Origin: Nocardia sp. NBC_00508
Lineage (GTDB): Bacteria; Actinomycetota; Actinomycetes; Mycobacteriales; Mycobacteriaceae
DNA: 64,000 bases
Reading direction: 5' to 3'
Assembly (NCBI RefSeq): GCF_036346875.1
Contig: NZ_CP107852.1
Location: 682,001-746,000, forward strand
This document shows positions 51,362-60,491 of the stretch, one piece after another. How positions within the stretch are numbered: the stretch's first letter is position 1; every line of letters begins with the position of its first letter. The notes beneath the pieces are model-generated. The model worked only from the letters and a program-made list of their open reading frames with translations. It was not told the DNA's origin and did not search any database. The translations under genes and the position numbers were made by a program.

Positions 51362-53056
51362 ATGCAACCGCTCGGTGCGAGCGATCCGGCGCGGATCGGG
51401 GACTATCGGCTGCTCGGCGTGCTGGGCGCGGGCGGCATGGGCAGGGTCTACCTGGGGCGGAACGCGGGCGGGCGCACCGTCGCGGTCAAGGTCATCCGCC
51501 CGGACATGATCGACGCCGAATTCCGCGAGCGCTTCCGGCGCGAGGTCACCGCGGCGCGGCGGGTCGGCGGACGGTTCACCGCGCCGGTGCTCGACGCCGA
51601 TGTCGACGCCGACCCCCCATGGCTGGCCACCGGCTATGTGGCCGGGTTCGCGCTGGCCGACGCGGTCGACCGGTACGGCCCGTTCACCGAGAACTCGCTG
51701 CTCGTCCTGGCGCACGGGCTGGTCGAGGCGCTGGTGGCGGTGCATCGGGCGGGCGTGGTGCATCGCGACCTGAAACCGTCGAATGTCCTGCTGGCCCTCG
51801 ACGGTCCCAAGGTGATCGATTTCGGCATCGCCCGCGCCATCGACGACAGCAAGCTCACCACGACCGGAAAGCTCATCGGCTCACCGGGATTCATGTGCCC
51901 GGAGCAGGTGACCGGCGATCCGATCGGCCCGGCCGCGGATATTTTCGCGCTGGGCGGCGTGCTCGTGTTCGCGGCGACCGGCCACGGGCCGTTCGGCGTC
52001 GGCGAGACGATGCAGATGCTGTGGCGGGTGGTGTACGAGCAGCCCCAGCTCGACGACGTGCCGGAACGGCTGCGTCCGCTGGTGGCGGCCTGCCTGACCA
52101 AAGACGCCGCCGCGCGCCCGACCCTGGACCAGCTGCTCACGCAGCTGACCGCCCTCGGCATCCCCGATCGCGGCGGCTGGCTGCCGGGCCCGGCGCTCGA
52201 GGAAGTCAGCAGGCGTGCGATCGAGCTGCTCGACCTGGACTCCGGCACGATCGACCGGCTGGAGCCCACGGCGCTCGCTCCGATCGACAGACCGGAGTTT
52301 CCAACACCTGGTCTAGTAGACCGCCCGGAGCTCCCTGCCCCCGGTCCACCGGATCCGGCGCGCACCGCCGACACCGTGGCCCACCCGACGCCACCACCAC
52401 AGCGGCAGTACGCGCATGGCGGCCACGCCGAGGGCTCGGTGCCGACACAAAAGCGGCAGCCAGGCCCACACCCCTCTCCAGCTTTCGCCCGCCATTCCTT
52501 TGGGCAGACGACTTACCCACCCGCGCAATCTGATTCGCCTCATTTCCATCCACCCACCGCAGCGGCGTCCACCCCACGCCGCCGCGCCGTGCTGATCGGG
52601 AGCGCGCTCGTGGTCGCCGTTGTGGTCGCGGCGGCGGCATTCGTGATCGGCGCCCAGCTGCGGGCCCAGGACGCACACGGTTCCACTTCCACGACCGGAA
52701 GCGACACGGTCGCTACCGTGCCGAACGCACTGGTCGGCGAGTGGCAGGGTGTAGCCAAAGACCTGCTGGGTAGCTACGACATCATAGTGCGGCTCACTCC
52801 GGGAAAGGTCGGCGAGCAGGTCGGCGAATCGAGCAATACCGGCCGAATCGTCGGCTTGAAGTGCGGCCGGGCGGAGACACTCACGTCCGCGACCGCAGGC
52901 AGCGTGACACTGACCGCCAAACTCACCGAGGACAACGGCGGCTGCAACGACGACGGAGCGACCTCCCGATTGGAATTGCGACCGGACGGAACGATGTCGT
53001 ACCGAACTCAGGGCGTGGCGGGCGATATGGCCGGGATCCTCAACCGAACCGGCTGA
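51362..53056 (+). CDS. Membrane serine/threonine protein kinase
   Basis: A 564-residue Hanks-type kinase. G22-AGGMGRVY is the glycine loop, K43 the ATP-binding lysine, H134-R-D136 with KPSN the catalytic loop and D153-FG155 the metal site; the APE position reads MCPEQ. The catalytic domain ends near 265. A Pro/His-rich juxtamembrane region of about 140 residues leads to a single membrane helix (RAVLIGSALVVAVVVAAAAF) near 415-435, then an extracytoplasmic domain of about 130 residues that has no PASTA repeats and contains three cysteines. It signals an outside cue by phosphorylating proteins. No phosphatase is adjacent; a PP2C gene lies far away at 9224. Confidence 0.95.
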   Translation: MQPLGASDPARIGDYRLLGVLGAGGMGRVYLGRNAGGRTVAVKVIRPDMIDAEFRERFRREVTAARRVGGRFTAPVLDADVDADPPWLATGYVAGFALADAVDRYGPFTENSLLVLAHGLVEALVAVHRAGVVHRDLKPSNVLLALDGPKVIDFGIARAIDDSKLTTTGKLIGSPGFMCPEQVTGDPIGPAADIFALGGVLVFAATGHGPFGVGETMQMLWRVVYEQPQLDDVPERLRPLVAACLTKDAAARPTLDQLLTQLTALGIPDRGGWLPGPALEEVSRRAIELLDLDSGTIDRLEPTALAPIDRPEFPTPGLVDRPELPAPGPPDPARTADTVAHPTPPPQRQYAHGGHAEGSVPTQKRQPGPHPSPAFARHSFGQTTYPPAQSDSPHFHPPTAAASTPRRRAVLIGSALVVAVVVAAAAFVIGAQLRAQDAHGSTSTTGSDTVATVPNALVGEWQGVAKDLLGSYDIIVRLTPGKVGEQVGESSNTGRIVGLKCGRAETLTSATAGSVTLTAKLTEDNGGCNDDGATSRLELRPDGTMSYRTQGVAGDMAGILNRTG

Positions 53057-53074
53057 TCGGACGCGCCGTCACCG

Positions 53075-53311
53075 TCATGGGCGGCAGCGCGCGTCCCACC
53101 GGTTCACGATCACGGGAATCCGCTCCAGCCGCCCCGTGTTGTAGAGCTCGCAGCAGAAGTTCACGTACTCAGGCGTATTGATGTCGACCGGTGACGCGCA
53201 GTACTCCGCCGCTGACTCTGCAGAAGCAGTAGCGACCTCCTGCCCGCCGAAGCCGAACGAGTTTGCCGCTACCGCCAACCCGAAAGCAGCGGCGATTGCG
53301 ATTCGCTTCAT
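53075..53311 (-). CDS. Small secreted Cys-containing protein (78 aa)
   Basis: ATG 53311 follows GGAGGGG. The product has a Sec signal (MKRIAIAAAFGLAVAANS) and a mature part of about 50 residues with four cysteines, including a CC pair (CASPVDINTPEYVNFCCELY) likely to form disulfides. I do not recognise a family. It converges with the kinase gene and is divergent from the HEGGH protein gene. Confidence 0.7.
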   Translation of the reverse strand: MKRIAIAAAFGLAVAANSFGFGGQEVATASAESAAEYCASPVDINTPEYVNFCCELYNTGRLERIPVIVNRWDARCRP

Positions 53312-53449
53312 TGATCCCCTCCCATGCAATCCCCGTAGTACGAGCCAGGGCACATGGACGCCCGGGCCGGCCAACTATACCCCGCGCGCGTGCCGCGACC
53401 GGGAGCCTTGCCCCGAGCGCGGTTGCCCGCAGGCGGTTAAGGTGCGGCG

Positions 53450-54229
53450 GTGGATAGAGCGGAATTTGTCGAGCGCGGTGCTTCCATCGCCGATCGTCTG
53501 ACGACTACGCAAGCGCAACCGCCGTGGTGGCTGGTGGTTGCGGCCGCGGTGGCGGCGCTCATGTTGGTGGGCTACACGCCGATCTGGCGGTTGACCCGGA
53601 ACATCGTCACCATCGCGCACGAAGGCGGGCATGCCGTGGTCGCGCTGCTGACCGGCCGGAAGCTCAACAGCATCCGGTTGCATTCGGACACCTCGGGCCT
53701 GACCGTGTCGAGCGGAAAGCCGTACGGCCTCGGGATGATCCTCACCACGATGGCGGGCTACCCGGCGCCGCCGCTGCTCGGTCTCGGATTCGCCGCCCTA
53801 CTCGGCGCGAGCCGGATCACACTGATGCTCTGGACCGCCATCGCGCTGCTCGCCGCACTGCTGATCAAGATCAGGAACATCTACGGTGGCATCACCGTGA
53901 TCGGTCTCGGCGGGTTGGTCTTCGTGGTGTCCTGGTTCGGCACCGACACCTTGCAGGCAGGTTTCGCGTACCTGGGCGCGTGGTTCCTGCTGTTCGCCGG
54001 GGCGCGTCCGGTGGCCGAGCTGCAACGCGGCCGCTCCCGCCAGCAGCGTTCCCGGAATCACGAGGTCGAGTCGGACGCCGATCAACTCGCACGGCTCACC
54101 CGCCTGCCCGGCCTGCTGTGGGTATTCGTGTTCGGCGCGATCGCGGTGGGCTCACTACTGCTCGGCGCGGGACTCCTGATCTCCGACATCGCCGAACTCA
54201 GCCTGCCGAACGTGTCGTCCGGCTCCTGA
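53450..54229 (+). CDS. M50-like membrane metalloprotease family protein
   Basis: A 259-residue membrane protein. H57-E-G-G-H61 in NIVTIAHEGGHAVVALLTGRKL is the zinc-binding HExxH-type motif of the M50B-like family. About six helices follow, with a polar loop of Arg/Gln-rich composition near residues 180-200. The family includes site-2-like proteases, but many members are only known as 'M50 family'. Whether it cleaves peptides is not shown. GTG 53450 lies downstream of an AAGG site. Confidence 0.85.
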   Translation: MDRAEFVERGASIADRLTTTQAQPPWWLVVAAAVAALMLVGYTPIWRLTRNIVTIAHEGGHAVVALLTGRKLNSIRLHSDTSGLTVSSGKPYGLGMILTTMAGYPAPPLLGLGFAALLGASRITLMLWTAIALLAALLIKIRNIYGGITVIGLGGLVFVVSWFGTDTLQAGFAYLGAWFLLFAGARPVAELQRGRSRQQRSRNHEVESDADQLARLTRLPGLLWVFVFGAIAVGSLLLGAGLLISDIAELSLPNVSSGS

Positions 54230-54363
54230 TCGGTGTTCGACAGCACGACTGTTCCGCACCGAGGGCGTCGTATCAACCGCTCGGCTGGAGACGGTGGGTG
54301 GTGGGTACTCGCTTGCTGTAAAGGAAGATTCGCGTCCGGTCAGCTCGACAGGAGATTTCGCTC

Positions 54364-54783
54364 ATGAAGTTCGTTCGTAGACTTGTCATTTGCGCGATGG
54401 CGTTCGCCGTCCCGGGGTTGTCGACAGCTGGGACAGCTGCCGCAGCCACCACGATTCCGTTCCAGATCAACGCGGCTCCGCTCGGGAATCCGAACGGGAG
54501 CTTCGATCTTGTCGGATCAGCTCGCTGCGTTGCCGTAGTCGGCGAACAGTCCGGCATCGTCGTCGTCACCGGAGCAAACCCCGGACGTTGGGGCTGCTCG
54601 GTGTCCGCGCCGGTGCAATGGATCAACCTCTCTACCGGTGCGACCGGAACCGCGCAAATGTCCAACGGGCTGCATGGATTACCTCCCGAGGCAACACTGC
54701 GCACCGGCGTCGGGCAAGTTCTCGTCGTACTCAATCCGGGCGGCATCCACACTCCCGGGTTCGCTACGTTCTACGCCCCGTAG
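54364..54783 (+). CDS. Secreted hypothetical protein (139 aa)
   Basis: A signal peptide (VRRLVICAMAFAVPGLSTAGTAAAA) precedes a mature part of about 110 residues rich in Gly, Val and Thr, with two cysteines (SARCVAVVGEQSG and GRWGCSVSAP) spaced for a disulfide and an end like a strand pair (GVGQVLVVLNPGGIHTPGF). It looks like a small exported beta protein. No family recognised. ATG 54364 follows AGGAGA. Confidence 0.7.
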   Translation: MKFVRRLVICAMAFAVPGLSTAGTAAAATTIPFQINAAPLGNPNGSFDLVGSARCVAVVGEQSGIVVVTGANPGRWGCSVSAPVQWINLSTGATGTAQMSNGLHGLPPEATLRTGVGQVLVVLNPGGIHTPGFATFYAP

Positions 54784-54958
54784 GCGACTAATTCCTCGAT
54801 ACCCCCGGTCTCGACGCCGCGCTCGCCGCGCAGCGCGGCCCGGCCGGCTCGGTTAGGCTCGAAGCCCGCCCTGTGCCGCCGCCCGCTGCGGCGGCGCATC
54901 GCCGAGCAACGCCGCTTCGGGCGTCCCGATGCCAGTTCTCCCGACATCCGGAGCGACG

Positions 54959-55867
54959 ATGTACACCCGTGCGCGCACAGCGATTCTGCACCAGTCCTTT
55001 TCGATGATCACGCTCGTCACGATGCTTTTCCTCACGGGTGCTCCCGGCGCCACCGCCTCTGCCGCACCGATCCATGCGGCCTGCGGCACCCCGTTGACGG
55101 CCGCCGAAACCGCAGAAATCGCAACGCTCTCCGACCCCGCGACGTTGACCGGTTCGTCGCTGCGGCGACTGGAACAGGCGATCGCCGATCATCAGCGGAT
55201 CACCGAAATCCTGGTCCGCCATCGTGACCGGCGCGGACTGTTCGCGCTCGGGCTCGACGCGGTCGAACACGCCGCCGTGCTGCCGTTGCAGCGCGATCCC
55301 GCATCCTTCGCCGACCAGGAGTGGGCGCACCGGATCAGCCTCGAGCTGCTGTCGCGTTTCCTGCGCAATGTGCATGCCGAATTCACCGGCGCACCTACCG
55401 ATCCACAGTGGACGCACTACTTCGATCTGGCCCGCCGCTGCGAGCTGTCCCCCGCCCGCGTAGCGATGGCCGGATACAACGCGCACCTCACCGTCGATCT
55501 GGCTTACTCCGTCGCGGCGGTCGGCAGTACCTCCGCCAATGCTCCCGACTACTTCCGCATCGTCGATGCGATCGCCCAACAGGGCGCGCTGATCGTCGCG
55601 TCGACCAAGGCGGTCTACGGCGCCGATCTCGGACCACTGTGGCGTTTCTACTTCGTGGGCGAGGGCTTGGACCTGCTGCTCGGCCGAGGCGTCGCGACCG
55701 GTCCACTGCTCCGTTTCGCCGACGCGGGCGCCAATGTCGTCATCTTCGGCAACGGGCTGGCCTTGCGGGACCCGGCCCTTGCGCCCGCCGCGACCGTCGA
55801 AATCGACGTCCTCTGGCGCGCCCTGGACTTCGCCTTCGACACGCTGTCGCGCCTCGGCGGTCTCTAG
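54959..55867 (+). CDS. Exported DUF5995-family protein
   Basis: A 302-residue protein with a signal (FSMITLVTMLFLTGAPGATA) and a helical mature part: RRLEQAIADHQRITEILVRHRDRRGLFALGLDAVEHAAVLPLQ, MAGYNAHLTVDLAYSVAAVG and VYGADLGPLWRFYFVGEGLDLLLGRG. This resembles DUF5995 proteins, some of which show the NAHI or NAHL motif. ATG 54959 lies after CCGGAG. No neighbours suggest a role. The gene is followed by a decayed region. Confidence 0.7.
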   Translation: MYTRARTAILHQSFSMITLVTMLFLTGAPGATASAAPIHAACGTPLTAAETAEIATLSDPATLTGSSLRRLEQAIADHQRITEILVRHRDRRGLFALGLDAVEHAAVLPLQRDPASFADQEWAHRISLELLSRFLRNVHAEFTGAPTDPQWTHYFDLARRCELSPARVAMAGYNAHLTVDLAYSVAAVGSTSANAPDYFRIVDAIAQQGALIVASTKAVYGADLGPLWRFYFVGEGLDLLLGRGVATGPLLRFADAGANVVIFGNGLALRDPALAPAATVEIDVLWRALDFAFDTLSRLGGL

Positions 55868-56335
55868 CCGGTGTCCTGATAACCGCCTCCCCGGCCGCGA
55901 TACCGAGGGGCGGCATCAGCCTGCGCTCGTATCCCGATCTCGCGGCCCAGCGCCGCGTTCCCGGAAGCGCGTCGCATTCATTCCCCACAGCAACTGGCAT
56001 TCCTCGGTCGCGCGCAACTGGCCGATGCCGACGCATACCTTCCTGCACAACGCGGTCGTCTTCGCCCTGTTCTACGACCGGTCAGCCCGGGTGCTCCCGC
56101 CACTGGCCGGCCGTCGCGCTGTGTGAAGATCATGTTGTCTCGACGCTTCGAATCGCCTCGCCCCCACGAGTTTTCACGGTCGCCGTGCGTGGGATCGCTC
56201 GCGTCGGCGTTTTCGCCAAACGACACCTGCTGCCCGACCCGAGCGAGGTGTTCCGGCTCGGTGACATCATCAGCCACCACAAGAATTCAGCCCTGCACCG
56301 CCCGGCCCACCAACCGCACTGAGGCGCCCATCGGC
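55868..56335. other. Decayed coding region between convergent genes
   Basis: No intact gene. From 56120 to 56322 one plus-strand frame reads VFTVAVRGIARVGVFAKRH, then LLPDPSEVFRLGDIISHH, which looks like true protein but has no start or ribosome site. Another frame near 55990-56125 (WPMPTHTFLHNAVVFALFYD) is similar. It may be a frameshifted remnant of a gene I cannot name. Confidence 0.4.
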
Positions 56336-56833
56336 CTACCGAAAAGTCGCCACAACCTCGCCGACCAACTCCTGGGGCGGGCGGGTCGCATCGACGGTGC
56401 TGCCCTTCTCGTCGGCGTCCAGCGGCTCCAGCGTGGCGAGCTGGGAATCGAGCAGGCTGGGCGGCAGAAAGTGCCCGCGCCGGTGGGTGACGCGTCGCAC
56501 GAGTTCATCGCGCGGTACGTCCAGTTGCAGGAAGAAGGCATCGGGCACAGCCGCGCGCAGCCGATCGCGGTAGGCCCGTTTGAGAGCGGAACAGGTGACG
56601 ACAGCGCCGCGGCCGGACCGCTCGGCCATCACGGCGGCCAGGGCGTCCAGCCAAGGGGAGCGGTCGGCGTCATCCAGGGGCGTCCCCGCCGCCATCTTCG
56701 CGATATTCGCGGGTGGATGGAAGTCGTCGCCCTCGGTGTATTCGACGCCCAATGCGTCAGCCAGGCGGGTGCCCACTGTCGTCTTCCCCGAACCCGACAC
56801 GCCCATGACGACGATCACCGGTACATCGTGCAC
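56336..56833 (-). CDS. gntK: Gluconokinase
   Basis: From GTG 56833, after GGAGG at five bases, a 165-residue kinase. VMGVSGSGKTT (residues 10-18) is the P-loop, EGDDFHPPANIAKMAAGTPLDDADRSPWLDAL the gluconate-binding region, and VVTCSALKRAYRDRLR, HRRGHFLPPSLLDSQLATLEPL the family's later signatures. It phosphorylates D-gluconate to 6-phosphogluconate for the pentose phosphate or Entner-Doudoroff route. It stands alone, and no gluconate permease is adjacent. The frame extends 32 codons upstream without a better start. Confidence 0.95.
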   Translation of the reverse strand: MHDVPVIVVMGVSGSGKTTVGTRLADALGVEYTEGDDFHPPANIAKMAAGTPLDDADRSPWLDALAAVMAERSGRGAVVTCSALKRAYRDRLRAAVPDAFFLQLDVPRDELVRRVTHRRGHFLPPSLLDSQLATLEPLDADEKGSTVDATRPPQELVGEVVATFR

Positions 56834-57051
56834 TGGAACCTCCGTCCTGCGCGGTGCGATATCCCGTACCTCGACTTTGTCCTCGGCAACAGCCTGGCGG
56901 AGCATACAACGACGCAACGCGAGCACCATACCGGCCGGACGGGTAGCCGCGCGGCGTTCATCGCACGAAGCTACGCGCCGTCGACATCCGCCCTCCGCAA
57001 CTCATGAGCGCGGGAAATGGCCGGAAGGCCCGGCGTCTAGTGTCATGCGGT

Positions 57052-57972
57052 ATGGAACTACGCATCTTCACCGAGCCGCAGCAGGGCGCCAGCTATGACA
57101 CGCTGCTCACCGTCGCCAAGGCTACCGAGGACTTGGGCTTCGACGCGTTCTTCCGCTCCGACCACTACCTGAGCATGGGCGACGCCGACGGTCTGCCCGG
57201 CCCCACCGACGCCTGGATCACCCTCGCCGGGCTGGCCAGGGAGACCGAGCGGATTCGGCTGGGCACCTTGGTCACCGCGGCCACGTTCCGGCTGCCCGGC
57301 CCGCTGGCCATCCAAGTCGCGCAGGTGGACCAGATGTCCGGCGGCCGGGTGGAGCTCGGCATCGGCAGCGGCTGGTTCGCCGAAGAGCATGCCGCGTACG
57401 GCATCCCGTTCCCAGCCGACAAGTTCGCCCGGCTGGAAGAACAGCTGGCGATCATCACCGGGCTCTGGGCCACCAAACCCGGCGACACCTTCAGCTACGA
57501 CGGCGAGCACTATCAGCTCGCCGACTCTCCCGCCCTGCCCAAGCCGGTGCAAGACCCGATACCGCTGCTGATCGGCGGCCAGGGCGCGACCCGCACCCCG
57601 CGGCTGGCCGCACGATACGCGAGCGAGTTCAACATGCCGTTCTCCTCGATCGAGGACAGTACGCGCCAGTTCGACCGGGTTCGCGCCGCCGCCGAGGCAC
57701 ACGGCCGCAAGGCCGACGATCTGGTCTACTCCAACGCCCTGGTGGTGTGCGTCGGCGCGACCGACGCCGACGTGGCGCGTCGAGCCGCGGCAATAGGACG
57801 CGGCGTGGACGAACTGAAGACCAACGGCCTGACCGGTTCACCCGCCGAGGTGGTGGACAAGATCGGCCGATACGCCGAGATCGGAACCGGCCGTATCTAC
57901 CTCCAGGTTCTCGATCTGGCCGATCTCGATCATCTCGAGCTGATCTCGACCCAGGTGCAGTCGCAGCTCTGA
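57052..57972 (+). CDS. F420-dependent LLM-class oxidoreductase
   Basis: A 306-residue luciferase-fold enzyme. MELRIFTEPQQGASYDTLL, then EDLGFDAFFRSDHYL and RIRLGTLVTAATFRLPGPLAIQVAQVDQMSGGRVELGIGSGW are the standard opening of F420-type LLM oxidoreductases in mycolate bacteria, followed by PLLIGGQGATRTPRLAARYASEFN. It transfers hydride from F420H2 or F420 to an unknown substrate. ATG 57052. No cofactor gene is nearby, as is usual. Confidence 0.92.
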   Translation: MELRIFTEPQQGASYDTLLTVAKATEDLGFDAFFRSDHYLSMGDADGLPGPTDAWITLAGLARETERIRLGTLVTAATFRLPGPLAIQVAQVDQMSGGRVELGIGSGWFAEEHAAYGIPFPADKFARLEEQLAIITGLWATKPGDTFSYDGEHYQLADSPALPKPVQDPIPLLIGGQGATRTPRLAARYASEFNMPFSSIEDSTRQFDRVRAAAEAHGRKADDLVYSNALVVCVGATDADVARRAAAIGRGVDELKTNGLTGSPAEVVDKIGRYAEIGTGRIYLQVLDLADLDHLELISTQVQSQL

Positions 57973-58160
57973 GCTGTGCACGGTGGCGACGGCAACATCC
58001 GGATCGCCGTCGTTCGTCCCGCGACAGACCCGACGCCGTCGCGCTACATCGACCACCGCCTGGCGGGTCGTGCAGGAAGCCTGCTCAGGTCGGTTTGTCG
58101 CAGGGTGACCAGTCGGTGAACAGCGCCCGAGCACGGCTGATCCGGCCTATGGTTGGGCCT

Positions 58161-59060
58161 ATGACGCCGTTGCAGCGCTACATCGCGGAGGAAATCGCTG
58201 TCGACCACGCCGACGGCATCCTGTCCCGGCGGGAGGCGCTGCGCCGACTGGCTCTGCTCGGATTGGGCGCCGGCGCCGCGGCCGCGCTGCTCGCCGCCTG
58301 TTCGGGGAACGACACCAAGATCACCGACTTCGACCCCTCGCCCGCGGCTCCCTCGGCGCCGCCCGGCTCGGTCAACGCGATCCCCACTACCGCCATCACT
58401 TTCGCCGGACCCGGCGGCACGCAGCTACAAGCCGCGTGGGCCGCGGCGCAGCAGCCGCGGGGCGGGGTGCTGGTCATCCATGAGAACAAAGGCCTCACCG
58501 ACCATATCCGCTCGGTGACCGGCCGATTCGCGGGTGCCGGATACTCCGCGCTCGCGGTCGACCTGCTCTCCTCTCGCGGCGGCACCGCCGCGTTCACCGA
58601 TCCGGCCGCGGCGACCGCCGAGCTGAGTCGTATTCCGCAGGACCAGTTCGTGGCCGACCTGCGCGCCGGGCTCGATGAACTGCAGCGCCGCGTCGACGGA
58701 AAGAAGCTGGGCGCCACCGGTTTCTGCTTCGGCGGCGGCCTGACCTGGTTGCTGATGACCTCCGGTGCGTCGCAACTGGCCGCGGCGACACCTTTTTACG
58801 GCCCGTTCCCGGACAACGGCGATCTCGCCGCGTCGAAAGCCGCGGTGCTGGCGATCTACGCGTCGGCCGACGCCCGCGTGAACGCCTCCCGTCCCGCCGC
58901 CGAGGCGGCGCTGGCCCGCACCGGCACCCCGTACGAGATCTTCACTGCGCCCGACGCCGATCACGCCTACTTCAACGACACCGGGCAGCGCTACAACGCC
59001 GCGGCCGCCACGGAAACCTGGCGGCGCGTGCTCGACTGGTACAGCACGTATCTCGGCTGA
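58161..59060 (+). CDS. Dienelactone hydrolase-like lipoprotein
   Basis: A 299-residue exported enzyme. The signal (REALRRLALLGLGAGAAAALLAAC) carries both a twin-arginine-like pair and a lipobox with the cysteine at about residue 49. The mature part is an alpha/beta hydrolase of the DLH family: GVLVIHENKGLTDHIRSV, a nucleophile cysteine C189 in GFCFGGGLTW as in true dienelactone hydrolases, and H268 in DADHAYF. It would hydrolyse a lactone or ester outside the membrane. No other aromatic-degradation gene is nearby. Confidence 0.88.
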   Translation: MTPLQRYIAEEIAVDHADGILSRREALRRLALLGLGAGAAAALLAACSGNDTKITDFDPSPAAPSAPPGSVNAIPTTAITFAGPGGTQLQAAWAAAQQPRGGVLVIHENKGLTDHIRSVTGRFAGAGYSALAVDLLSSRGGTAAFTDPAAATAELSRIPQDQFVADLRAGLDELQRRVDGKKLGATGFCFGGGLTWLLMTSGASQLAAATPFYGPFPDNGDLAASKAAVLAIYASADARVNASRPAAEAALARTGTPYEIFTAPDADHAYFNDTGQRYNAAAATETWRRVLDWYSTYLG

Positions 59061-59232
59061 TGGTGGCCAGTTCGAGCACCTCGAGTCGACCGACGCGCCT
59101 GTCGCCGGATTCGCTGACGCGCGCACAATGCTGCACCCGACGTACGAACGAGCGGCTTTCGCGCCTGTACACGCCAGCGCACTATGGCACACGCGGACTA
59201 TCCGGAGTTCTCATGTCGTCGGAGGTCGGCAC

Positions 59233-60378
59233 ATGGGAAGGATGAGACCTCCGTCCCACGGTCTTCCGCATGGACGCGCAAAGGCCATATCCGCTGTGGC
59301 CGGGTTGCTCATCGCCGGGGCGATAGCGGCATGCGGCGCTGAGAACCCGACCGGACCGAGTGTCCCGCCGCCGCCCACCGGAGTCGGCACCACCTCGCCG
59401 AGTAGCCCGACAGGACAGCCCGATCTCGGTGCGCCCGAGCAGGTGGCCGAGAACATCGACGTTCCATGGGGATTGGCGTTTCTGCCCGACGGCGCGGCGC
59501 TGGTGTCCGAACGCGACACCGGGCGGATCCTGCGACTGGTGCCGGGCCGCGAGCCGGAACAGGTGTACCAAGTGCCGGGAGTCGTCGCGCGGGGCGAGGG
59601 CGGGCTGCTGGGGCTCGCCGTCCCCCCGGACTATGCCGAAACCCGTTATGTCTATGCCTATTTCACGGCCGACACGGACAACCGAATCGTTCGGTTCCGG
59701 CTCGACGGCCAGCCGGAGGTGCTGGTCGCGGGCATCGCCAAGGCCGGCAATCACAACGGTGGGCGGATCGCGTTCGGGCCGGACGGCATGCTGTACGCCG
59801 GAACCGGCGATGCCGGGCAATCCCGCCGGTCGCAGGACCCCGCGAGCCCGAACGGCAAGATCCTCCGGCTGACTCCCGAAGGCCGCCCCGCTCCAGGCAA
59901 TCCCGACCCCGGCTCGCCGGTCTACAGCCTCGGCCACCGCAACGTGCAGGGATTGGCGTGGGACCGGGCGGGCCGGTTGTTCGCGGCGGAGTTCGGCCAG
60001 GACCGATTCGACGAGATCAACCTGATCGAGCCGGGACGCAACTACGGCTGGCCCGCCGTCGAGGGCACGGGCGGCGTCGACCGCGGCTACACCGATCCGC
60101 TGGTCACTTGGACCACCGCGGAAGCCTCCCCCTCGGGTATCGCCATCACTGCGGACACCCTGTATGCCGCCGCGCTGCGCGGCCGACGATTGTGGACCGT
60201 ACCGATGGAAGACGGCCGCTCGGGCACACCGCGTGCGGAATTGCGCGACCGCTACGGCCGATTGCGCACGGTAGAGGTGGCGCCGGACGGTGCGCTATGG
60301 CTGACCACCTCCGATACCGACGGCCGCGGGGAGGTCGACCGCGGCGACGATCGCGTGCTGCGATTCCCTGCTCGCTGA
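59233..60378 (+). CDS. PQQ-dependent sugar dehydrogenase-like lipoprotein
   Basis: A 381-residue lipoprotein (signal AKAISAVAGLLIAGAIAAC, lipobox Cys) with a six-bladed beta-propeller of the soluble glucose/sorbosone dehydrogenase family: DVPWGLAFLPDGAALVSERDTGRILRL, EGGLLGLAVPPDY, NHNGGRIAFGPDGMLYAGTGDAG (the catalytic His region) and NVQGLAWD, FGQDRFDEINLI. Such proteins oxidise sugars with PQQ, though many actinomycete members lack a proven cofactor. GGAGG precedes ATG 59233. It may use PQQ taken up from outside, since no pqq genes are seen. Confidence 0.9.
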   Translation: MGRMRPPSHGLPHGRAKAISAVAGLLIAGAIAACGAENPTGPSVPPPPTGVGTTSPSSPTGQPDLGAPEQVAENIDVPWGLAFLPDGAALVSERDTGRILRLVPGREPEQVYQVPGVVARGEGGLLGLAVPPDYAETRYVYAYFTADTDNRIVRFRLDGQPEVLVAGIAKAGNHNGGRIAFGPDGMLYAGTGDAGQSRRSQDPASPNGKILRLTPEGRPAPGNPDPGSPVYSLGHRNVQGLAWDRAGRLFAAEFGQDRFDEINLIEPGRNYGWPAVEGTGGVDRGYTDPLVTWTTAEASPSGIAITADTLYAAALRGRRLWTVPMEDGRSGTPRAELRDRYGRLRTVEVAPDGALWLTTSDTDGRGEVDRGDDRVLRFPAR

Positions 60379-60453
60379 GCCGGACACCTGTTCGAGCGCC
60401 TCTGGCCGCGTTGAGCCAACAATGCTGTCTGTGACGACCACAACTCCCATATT

Positions 60454-60465
60454 TATTGCGCACAA
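60454..60465. promoter_or_regulatory. Likely OhrR operator
   Basis: ATTGCGCACAAT is a near-perfect palindrome (10 of 12 positions) 26 bases before the ohrR ATG. The flanking bases are also AT-rich (TTTATTGCGCACAATATAG). OhrR-type proteins bind such palindromes upstream of ohr and ohrR. A second half-site-like TTGCTCA lies at 60470. Confidence 0.65.
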
Positions 60466-60491
60466 TATAGTTGCTCACTACATTATTGCTC

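Noticed and set aside
59060..59232. Extension of the sugar dehydrogenase upstream to 59128
   Set aside because: The GGAGG site and lipoprotein signal place the start at 59233.
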